This document shows positions 1-5,199 of a DNA stretch of 8,747 nt, one piece after another. Position 1 is the stretch's first letter. Each line of letters opens with the position of its first letter. Below the pieces are notes generated by a model. The model was given only the letters and a program-made list of their open reading frames with translations, did not search any database and had not been told where the DNA came from. The translations under genes and the position numbers were made by a program. This DNA comes from MGIIa-L3 sp038150305 (GTDB lineage Archaea; Thermoplasmatota; Poseidoniia; Poseidoniales; Poseidoniaceae), in assembly GCA_038150305.1 (NCBI GenBank), contig JAYOTG010000040.1, positions 1 through 8,747 on the forward strand. The letters are read 5' to 3'.

Positions 1-87
1 ATTGAATTTGACGGGCATCACGATCTTCCGAATGGCGATGAGGAGAATGATGGCGGAGGCAGGCACGATGGCGAACAGATCGTTCAT
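1..87 (-). CDS. N-terminus of an uncharacterised membrane-anchored protein (runs off the left edge)
   Basis: Only the first 29 codons are inside the window. They open with ATG at 87-85 and stay open to base 1. The peptide begins MNDLFAIVPASAIILLIAIR and continues with a Lys/Val/Met/Pro stretch. That is one hydrophobic segment (about residues 4-19) followed by basic residues, as in a signal anchor or first transmembrane helix. An in-frame TGA sits at 96-94, so no upstream start is possible and ATG 87 is well bounded. No clear Shine-Dalgarno motif is visible, and the ten bases 87-96 form a palindrome (tgacgcgtca). The gene follows the FkbM methyltransferase on the same strand after a 90-base gap, so co-transcription is possible. 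The family cannot be told from 29 residues. The call rests on the hydrophobic pattern and the open frame. Confidence 0.5.
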   Translation of the reverse strand, partial: MNDLFAIVPASAIILLIAIRKIVMPVKFN

Positions 88-120
88 GACGCGTCAAAGG
101 CTTGTCCGAGTTATGGTCCT

Positions 121-134
121 TCACGCGGGCGTGA
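121..134. promoter_or_regulatory. Palindromic element upstream of the left-edge membrane gene
   Basis: TCACGC-GG-GCGTGA is a perfect 6-bp inverted repeat around two bases, located 34-47 bases upstream of ATG 87. Placement and symmetry would suit a dimeric repressor operator. There is no second copy in the window and no known consensus that I recognise, so this is only a candidate. Confidence 0.2.
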
Positions 135-150
135 GGGCGGAGGCTGACCT

Positions 151-177
151 TTGCAGCCGCAATGATGGCCGCTGCAA
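151..177 (-). other. Stem-loop abutting the methyltransferase stop codon
   Basis: TTGCAGC (151-157) and GCTGCAA (171-177) form a perfect 7-bp inverted repeat around a 13-base loop. After one mismatch, two further pairs are possible. The stem begins directly next to the TGA stop of the FkbM gene (180-178). No T-run follows, so it is not a classical intrinsic terminator; an mRNA 3'-end or processing hairpin is possible. It could also be chance. Confidence 0.3.
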
Positions 178-1017
178 TCAGTGGTGGAAGAGGATGCCGT
201 CGTCGCCTTCGCCCGCGGCAAACATGCGCCTCAGCACGTCCATGCCTTCGGCACGGTCGTAGGTGGCGTTCTTGGTCGGTACCGTCAGTTTCGTGAACTG
301 CTCGGGCACTTTTGCGAGGAAGTCGTCCAAGGTGACCCCGGCGACGTTGGTGATGTGGTGTGGGAGGAATTCGACGATGAGCGTCTTCGTCTGGCCAAGG
401 ATGCTGGTCATGCCTTGCATCGCGAAGTACTCTGAACCCTCGATGTCAATCAGGACCAGGTCGAAAGCGTGGTCGTCCAGGTAGGCGTCCAGCGCGTACG
501 CCTGAACCTCGATGACCTCCGGGTTGTCGTAGGTGTAGATGTAGCGGTTGTGAACGGGAACGCGTTTGCTGCCGCCTGAGTTGACGGTGTTGAGTTGGAA
601 CTTGATGCGTTCTTCCTTGTCGCTGGCCGCCACGTGGTGCACCTCGACGTTCGTCGCGTCGTTGAGCTTGACGTTGGTTTCCAGCAGGCGGAAGTTGTTC
701 GGATTGGCCTCGATGGCGACGACCTTGGAGCACATCGTGGAGATCGGAATCACGAGCGAACCAATGTGGCTGCCCACGACCAACACAGAAGAGGTCTCGT
801 CGATAAGGCCCGCAATGCGCTCGACCTCGTCGAGCCCGTACGCGCCGTGGAGCCGGAGTTTTGCGCCGACCTCCAAATCCGCGGGATCCACGGCGAAGCG
901 GCCGTTCTTCGCGTCCACAATGAGGCCGGTCACGTCGTGGCCAAGGCTGCGTTGAAACCGCTTGGACGTCCTGTTTTGCAGAAAGAAATACGCGCGCCAG
1001 TACAATGACTTGAGCAC
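178..1017 (-). CDS. FkbM-family SAM-dependent methyltransferase
   Basis: A 279-residue Rossmann-type methyltransferase of the FkbM class; these usually O-methylate sugars or other small substrates in glycan, lipid or natural-product pathways. Visible landmarks: the SAM-binding glycine loop VLVVGSHIGS (about residues 78-87); the second-strand acidic motif VVAIEANPNNF (99-109), which contacts the SAM ribose; an AASDKEE stretch; and the family signature FDLVLIDIEGSEYF (around 186-198), matching the usual 'vDliKIDvEGaE'. The Asp often found in the first motif (VlDvGanvG) is replaced by Val. I chose GTG 1017 because GGAAGGA lies six bases upstream. The longer frame from 1134 adds 39 Arg/Lys/Pro-rich residues unlike the family, across the promoter region. 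The substrate is unknown and no other glycan-synthesis gene is in view. Family assignment is firm; the start is probable. Confidence 0.85.
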   Translation of the reverse strand: MLKSLYWRAYFFLQNRTSKRFQRSLGHDVTGLIVDAKNGRFAVDPADLEVGAKLRLHGAYGLDEVERIAGLIDETSSVLVVGSHIGSLVIPISTMCSKVVAIEANPNNFRLLETNVKLNDATNVEVHHVAASDKEERIKFQLNTVNSGGSKRVPVHNRYIYTYDNPEVIEVQAYALDAYLDDHAFDLVLIDIEGSEYFAMQGMTSILGQTKTLIVEFLPHHITNVAGVTLDDFLAKVPEQFTKLTVPTKNATYDRAEGMDVLRRMFAAGEGDDGILFHH

Positions 1018-1135
1018 GCTGCATCCTTCCAAGCGCCTGCGCCGTGGGGTTGGCGAAGGCCAAATGCCGCTCAGCGCGTCCCTATTCAATTGCTCCGCTT
1101 TTCGTCCTTTTTTTGACCAAATCTGACAGGACAAG

Positions 1136-1144
1136 GAATTATAT
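1136..1144 (+). promoter_or_regulatory. Archaeal-type TATA element for the TPR-protein gene
   Basis: The sequence gaattatat holds TTATAT at 1139-1144, preceded by purine-rich acaagg that could act as a BRE. Its centre lies about 26 bases upstream of ATG 1167, the classical distance between an archaeal TATA box and the transcription start. With no clear Shine-Dalgarno motif before 1167, a leaderless transcript beginning at or next to the ATG is the simplest reading. The surrounding 1085-1145 segment is markedly more AT-rich than the genes beside it, as expected for a promoter. Confidence 0.5.
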
Positions 1145-1166
1145 GTGCGGGGTTCAAGATGGAATC

Positions 1167-2924
1167 ATGTCATTAGCACCTTTGGATTACGACTTCGGAA
1201 AATCGTCGAATTACGCCTTCGCCACCACCGTCACTTGCGCCAATGAAGAAGCCCTGAAGCTCTTCGTGGAAGGCTACGGCCACTACCTGAACTACAACCA
1301 CGAGCAGGCCATTGCCTGCTTCATGGCCTGCACCGAAGCGGACCCCAACTGCGCCATGGCATGGTGGGGCATCGCCTACTGCCTGTCCTCCAACTACAAC
1401 TGGGCCCCTGGCCTCGGCTCGGGCTACGACGCCATTCAGCAGGCGCTCAAGGTCATGGACCACTGCAGCGAGGTCGAGCAGGACCTCATCCGCGCCCTGT
1501 CCACCCGTCACACGCAAGAAGCCCGTGACGGTGCTGACCCGACCGTCCTCAACATGGGCAACCTGCCCGAACTCAACGTGGCCTTCGCCGAGGCGATGGC
1601 TCCCCTGTACGAGAAGTACGCCGGCAACCTTGCGGTCACCGCCATCTACGTTGAGGCGCTGATGAACCTCAAGGCCTGGCAGCTGTGGGACAAGAACACC
1701 GCCACGGGCGAGATCACGCCTGCGGACGACAACACCCTGCTGCTGGTCAAGATCATGGAGGACGCCTTCGAAGCGAGCGAGGCCGCTCGCGTCGACCCTG
1801 CGCTTTGCCACCTGTACTGCCATGCCCTCGAGCTGTCGCCCTTCCCTGAGCGCGCCCTGCCTGCGGCTGACGTGCTCCGCACGCGCATGCCCGGCCTCGG
1901 CCACCTCGTCCACATGCCCTCGCACATCGACGCGTGGGTCGGACAGTGGAAGGAAGCCATCGAGTGCAACATCGCCGCGGTCGAGGCCGACGACCACTAC
2001 GTGAGCGTCACCGGCAACGAATCGCAATTCTACAAGTTCTACCGCATGCACAACCACCACTTCATCGTCTGGTGCGCCATGTTTGACGGCCAGTACGAGA
2101 CGGCGCTGAAGTACGCCCGCAAGGCGGTTGATACGCTGCCTGCTGGTGACGCCGACCACGGCGTGCAGTTCATGCTCGCCGGCATCATCCCGATGGGCGC
2201 CATCTTCCTGGAGTCCTACGTCACGATGCCGTGGCACGTGATGATCCGCTTCGGCAAGTGGGACGAGATCCTCGCGGAGCCGATGTACAGCGACAAGGAC
2301 GTCTTCCCGGCCACCATCGCCACCCAGCACTACGCGCGCGGTGTGGCCTACGCCTCCAAGGGCATGGTGCCCGAAGCCGAAGCCGAGCAGGTCTTGTTCA
2401 AGGAAGCCCTCCAGAACCCTGCTCTCGCCGGACGCGTGCTGCACAACAACGTGATGTACCAAGACCCGGCCGACGGCCCGTCGATTCTCAACGTCAACGC
2501 CTCTATCTTGGAAGCCGAAATCGAATACCGCCGCCAATTCCTTGCGAAGGAAGCCGGCGAGCCCAGTGATTTCACCGCTGCCTTTGACGAATTGCGCCGT
2601 GGTGTTGACCTGTCGCTCAACCTGGCCTACAACGAACCGTGGGGCCAGATGCAACCCGTCCGCCACATCCTCGGTGCGCTGCTCTTCGAGCAGGGTCACA
2701 TCGAGGAAGCTGAGGAGGTCTACCGTGCCGACATCGCGCTTTGGAAGGACAACATGTGGGGCCTGCTCGGCCTCAAGCTGTGCCTCGAAGCCCGCGGCGA
2801 TGCACCCGATGAACTCGCCGAAGTCACCGCCCTGTTCAACGAACGCAGCGCCCGCGCGGACATCGTGCCCGCCAAGACCTGCTTCTGCGCTCAGGACGCC
2901 CTCGCGAAGTCCTGCTGCGACTGA
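1167..2924 (+). CDS. Tetratricopeptide-type repeat protein with conserved His motifs (function unknown)
   Basis: A 585-residue, mostly helical protein with no signal peptide or membrane segment, so probably cytoplasmic. It resembles a widespread TPR-like family recognised by a 'DP.CAMA.WG.A' block (here DPNCAMAWWGIAY near residue 60), an 'HA.E.SP.PERAL.AAD' block (CHALELSPFPERALPAAD, from residue 218), HMPSHIDAWVG (249-259) and a following His-rich RMHNHHF (293-299). Helical-pair repeats continue in the C-terminal third (for example QGHIEEAEEVYRADIALW). No catalytic role is established for the family to my knowledge. The His clusters might bind a metal, which is inference. The C-terminus carries CFC and SCC, unusual for a cytoplasmic TPR protein. 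I preferred ATG 1167 over ATG 1143 or the frame opening at 1044, because a TATA element lies at 1139-1144 and residues before 1167 look non-coding. The gene stands alone, divergent from the methyltransferase. Confidence 0.8.
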   Translation: MSLAPLDYDFGKSSNYAFATTVTCANEEALKLFVEGYGHYLNYNHEQAIACFMACTEADPNCAMAWWGIAYCLSSNYNWAPGLGSGYDAIQQALKVMDHCSEVEQDLIRALSTRHTQEARDGADPTVLNMGNLPELNVAFAEAMAPLYEKYAGNLAVTAIYVEALMNLKAWQLWDKNTATGEITPADDNTLLLVKIMEDAFEASEAARVDPALCHLYCHALELSPFPERALPAADVLRTRMPGLGHLVHMPSHIDAWVGQWKEAIECNIAAVEADDHYVSVTGNESQFYKFYRMHNHHFIVWCAMFDGQYETALKYARKAVDTLPAGDADHGVQFMLAGIIPMGAIFLESYVTMPWHVMIRFGKWDEILAEPMYSDKDVFPATIATQHYARGVAYASKGMVPEAEAEQVLFKEALQNPALAGRVLHNNVMYQDPADGPSILNVNASILEAEIEYRRQFLAKEAGEPSDFTAAFDELRRGVDLSLNLAYNEPWGQMQPVRHILGALLFEQGHIEEAEEVYRADIALWKDNMWGLLGLKLCLEARGDAPDELAEVTALFNERSARADIVPAKTCFCAQDALAKSCCD

Positions 2925-3013
2925 GCGGAACGCCTGGGTGGAACTCCGTTGCGGATTTCATCAACGTTCTTCCATATCCGCGATAGCATCGCAATGCCAT
3001 GGGACAAAGATGC
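2925..3013. other. Convergent intergenic gap with a small hairpin
   Basis: This 89-base gap separates the 3' ends of the TPR gene and the collagen-like lipoprotein gene, so it must hold or abut the ends of both transcripts. GCGAT-AGC-ATCGC at 2980-2992 is a perfect 5-bp stem with a three-base loop. GCGGAT (2951) and ATCCGC (2976) could pair alternatively. No oligo-T run is seen on either strand, so no standard archaeal terminator can be claimed. Confidence 0.3.
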
Positions 3014-4690
3014 TCACTCGGCCATGACGAGCGTCTCTTCAACAATCTCGCGGACCCCATCGTTCGTGAAGAGGAACGTGTCTCCATTGATGTTCGTGGA
3101 CGAGACCAGTGCGCGTGCGTCATTCAGCACGTGCACAACTGTACCATCGTCGTTGATGGCGACGGTCGAATCGTAATGATTTGACATGCCAATCACGAAG
3201 TAGGTGTAAGAGAAAAGGAGTGAACCCTTGTAGGGAATGATGCCCCTAGAGTTCGTATCTCCATATCCTGGCGTAAATTCAGTGGATTCGACGTAAGCGG
3301 TGATGTTGAAGACAGAAGAGACCGAGTTGGTGCTCGGGTCGAATGAAAAGTAATTCTCGAAACGGTCTCCTGATCTGGCGCTGAAGTACATGAGACCGTC
3401 GTGTTCCACAAAGTATCGTGGATCTGAAAACCCACTTGAATCCCAAGTATTGGCATAACCCGCGGTTTCGTTGTTCAACGCATGCTGAGTTATTCCGTGG
3501 GTCACCGTATGATAGGCGTACATCTCACGTCCGTTGGTTCCGTCATCTGCGGCCAAGAGAACGTACGGGCCGGATGCTGCAAGTCCCCCATTCCAATGGT
3601 TGCACTGACTTTCGGGATCAATACCGTCACCCGAGCCCGGGTTGATGTCGGCGAGTTGCCACGTGGTGCCGTTGACGGGTGCGTGAATCCACCACTCGTA
3701 TCCCGACGTTCCATCTTCGGCAGCAAAGAAGAGGCTCCCATGAACCACATCGAGGCAGGTTGGCGTACTGGAACTTGAGAGCGGATTGAGGTCAGTGATG
3801 CGCCAGGTGGTGCCGTTGGCAGGATGATGCGCCCACAACTCGTTGCCGTGATTCACCGTGGTCGCCGAGAAGTACAATGTTTGGCCGAGCACCTGAAGTC
3901 CGTCCGGATTTGATGAAGCCGCACCTGGGTTGATGTCCATGACGCGTGCGGTTTGGTCGGTGGCCGCGTTGTACGTCCACAACTCGTGCCCGTAGGTGTC
4001 GTTTGCGACAAAGTACAGGTTCGAACCGATGACCGCGAAGTCGGTGGTTGAGGTGCCAGTACCGTCAAACAAGGCAGGAGAAACTCCTGAGATGATGGTG
4101 GAGCTTTTTGTGGACAAATTGTGCTTGCGCAGCGTAGGTTCATTGGATTCGTGGACGTAGAACACCTCATCGCCAATGTTCGACGAGATGGCAACCACAT
4201 TATCGGACATGAGGTATTGTGCACCATCTGCTTCGGTTGTGTCATACACTCTCACAAAACGGTCGCTTGTGCCTCCGTAGGTGTTTTCGAGGAAGATAAT
4301 CCGATCGCCGATGACAAACGAGGACCGATCGGCACCATGCAGCGAAGTGATGCGATCGGTCGGGTTGACTTCCACGCACATGTCGGTTTGAACGCTGACC
4401 TCGTCGCCATCGAGCATCCCGTTCCCAGCGCTCCCGGCCGCCTGCCCGTTGTCGAACCCTTGTTCGATGACGCGGTATTCCACGCATGTCGCATGCGGGC
4501 TCCGCTGCATGACCACGAAATGCTCGACGGTGACCTTGGTCAGCCAGGCATCTGTGCGCGGCGTGGTTTCGGTGGCAATGCCGTTGCAGACCGCGGATTG
4601 GGTGGTGATCTCCTCGGCGTCGAGGAGCCCGTCGGCGTCGCTGTCCACGCCGACCTCGACGAGCACACCGCCCTCAGCACACCCGTGCAT
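3014..4690 (-). CDS. C-terminal, propeller-like portion of a frameshifted collagen-like surface lipoprotein
   Basis: This frame encodes 558 residues from ATG 4690, but coding clearly continues upstream in the same frame to about 4819, where it meets the N-terminal part (4726-5160) across a frameshift. In the restored protein (about 714 residues) there are two Cys-bounded modules of roughly 32-37 residues. The first has GVDSDADGLLDAEE (near 170-183) and the second GNGMLDGDEV; both resemble short Asp-rich, possibly Ca-binding repeats found in collagen-like surface proteins. The remainder is a beta-rich repeat region of the 'ELW...DINPG...LYF.A' kind, with Glu of ELW/ELW/EWW/EMY encoded at 3985, 3841, 3697 and 3526, most likely a beta-propeller facing the outside. 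The repeat region is much less GC-rich than its neighbours. Binding to a surface or ligand is plausible; no enzyme motif is seen. Internal translation from 4690 would lack any export signal, so an independent gene is unlikely. Confidence 0.75.
   Translation of the reverse strand: MHGCAEGGVLVEVGVDSDADGLLDAEEITTQSAVCNGIATETTPRTDAWLTKVTVEHFVVMQRSPHATCVEYRVIEQGFDNGQAAGSAGNGMLDGDEVSVQTDMCVEVNPTDRITSLHGADRSSFVIGDRIIFLENTYGGTSDRFVRVYDTTEADGAQYLMSDNVVAISSNIGDEVFYVHESNEPTLRKHNLSTKSSTIISGVSPALFDGTGTSTTDFAVIGSNLYFVANDTYGHELWTYNAATDQTARVMDINPGAASSNPDGLQVLGQTLYFSATTVNHGNELWAHHPANGTTWRITDLNPLSSSSTPTCLDVVHGSLFFAAEDGTSGYEWWIHAPVNGTTWQLADINPGSGDGIDPESQCNHWNGGLAASGPYVLLAADDGTNGREMYAYHTVTHGITQHALNNETAGYANTWDSSGFSDPRYFVEHDGLMYFSARSGDRFENYFSFDPSTNSVSSVFNITAYVESTEFTPGYGDTNSRGIIPYKGSLLFSYTYFVIGMSNHYDSTVAINDDGTVVHVLNDARALVSSTNINGDTFLFTNDGVREIVEETLVMAE
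3510..3990 (-). repeat. Tandem 144-bp (48-residue) propeller-blade repeats
   Basis: Aligned positions recur at exactly 144 bases: the Glu codon of ELW/ELW/EWW at 3985, 3841 and 3697. The next unit (EMY, 3526) is stretched to 171 bases. The 12-mer gtggtgccgttg occurs identically at 3663 and 3807, encoding the shared NGTTW. Each unit reads roughly E-[LWM]-[WY]...W...D[IL]NP...LYF.A..G..G. The DNA-level identity of the two middle units indicates fairly recent duplication or selection for the same residues. Confidence 0.65.
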
Positions 4691-4725
4691 GGCGCCGCTG
4701 AAGGCCGTCGTGCTGGCGAGCGCGC

Positions 4726-5160
4726 TCAGGCCTTGAGGACCCTGATCGCCGTCCTGACCGGCTTCGCCAGCGTCACCAGCGTCGCCCTTGGGGCCGGCAT
4801 CACCCGGCGCGCCTTGGTCGCACCGTCGTCCCCCTTGGCTCCGGGAGCACCGTCGTCGCCGTCCTCACCGGGAGGCCCTGCTTCGCCACGCAGGTCGATG
4901 AAGGACCAGCCGAGGGTGGTGCACACTTGGAACGCGGCGTCCGCTTCAACGTGGTAAAGACGCCCCAAGGTATCGCTGTTGCAGGCTGGAAGTTCGCTGC
5001 TGTCGGCCACGCTGTAGACCATCCACTCGTCAGAGAGGGCGTCCACCGGATCGGTGGTGTCCGCGGGTTCATCGTCACCGCCGCCACCAAGGCATCCGCT
5101 TAGGGGCACGAGCAGCATGAGAGCGATCAAAAACAACGCACGTCGTTGGAGCATGGCCAT
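4726..5160 (-). CDS. N-terminal portion of the collagen-like surface lipoprotein (signal peptide, lipobox, Gly-X-Y tract)
   Basis: This frame gives 144 residues, of which about the first 113 are genuine. It opens with a basic residue pair and a hydrophobic core (ALFLIALMLLVPLSGC), ending in a lipobox whose Cys23 would be lipid-modified, followed by a Gly/Asp linker. A short domain with two Cys (about 55-85) leads into Gly-X-Y repeats from residue 92 (GEAGPPGEDGDDGAPGAKGD). After Gly113 the frame turns into a non-collagen tail (TKARRVMPAPRAT...) and stops at 4726. The Gly-X-Y tract resumes in the neighbouring frame from 4819, so the two frames were one gene. The start may be ATG 5160 or ATG 5154; both give the same signal peptide. 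It begins 39 bases after the PIN-domain gene on the same strand, suggesting one transcript. Collagen-like stalks normally trimerise and hold a domain away from the cell surface. Confidence 0.75.
   Translation of the reverse strand: MAMLQRRALFLIALMLLVPLSGCLGGGGDDEPADTTDPVDALSDEWMVYSVADSSELPACNSDTLGRLYHVEADAAFQVCTTLGWSFIDLRGEAGPPGEDGDDGAPGAKGDDGATKARRVMPAPRATLVTLAKPVRTAIRVLKA
4730..4887 (-). repeat. Gly-X-Y collagen-like coding repeat
   Basis: A 9-base periodicity with GGN at every third codon spans this tract on the minus strand. It encodes 17 Gly-X-Y triplets once the frameshift is bridged: first GEA GPP GED GDD GAP, then GAK GDD, then GDQ GAP GDA GPK, ending GDQ GPQ G. X and Y are dominated by Asp, Ala, Glu, Pro and Gln, as in bacterial-type collagens without hydroxyproline. 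A count over 4801-4860 gives about 77% GC, the highest I measured in the window. Confidence 0.8.
4819..4824 (-). other. Frameshift site joining the two parts of the collagen-like gene
   Basis: Reading the minus strand, the collagen frame runs ...GGG GAC GAC GGT (4824-4822), then G-C (4821-4820), then GAC CAA GGC GCG CCG in a different frame. Ignoring the GC dinucleotide gives G-D-Q-G-A-P and keeps the Gly-X-Y register through 17 successive triplets. Supplying a single missing base instead would give G-A-D-Q-G and break the register. No X-XXY-YYZ slippery heptamer is present. The cause is therefore a 2-base insertion, a 7-base (or larger) slippage deletion, or an error in sequence or assembly of a GC-rich repeat. 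Confidence 0.7.
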
Positions 5161-5199
5161 TGTTTTGACCGACGGAGCATGAACCCTTCGACACCGAAC

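Noticed and set aside
2..262. Plus-strand open frame at the left edge
   Set aside because: It is Met/Arg-rich, overlaps the end of the methyltransferase and lies opposite a better membrane-protein N-terminus.
1018..1134. N-terminal extension of the FkbM methyltransferase to ATG 1134
   Set aside because: The 39 extra residues are basic and Pro/Arg-rich, unlike the family, and a GTG with a GGAAGGA site fits better at 1017.
1173..2699. Long minus-strand open frame (508 codons) opposite the TPR gene
   Set aside because: It is a shadow of GC-rich codon use on the other strand. Its product is a Val/Gly/His/Arg/Asp-rich sequence without any fold motif, whereas the plus strand shows clear family motifs.
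3510..3990. CRISPR-like or non-coding direct repeats at 144-base spacing
   Set aside because: The repeats are in frame, diverged and encode propeller blades; there are no short identical repeats with unique spacers.
4815..4830. Programmed ribosomal frameshift in the collagen-like gene
   Set aside because: There is no slippery heptamer, and a simple -1 slip would break the Gly-X-Y register; an indel or sequence error explains the pattern better.
4121..4957. Plus-strand open frame of 278 codons opposite the collagen-like gene
   Set aside because: It is antisense to the lipoprotein; its Ser/Pro/Gly repeats simply mirror the Gly-X-Y coding repeats.
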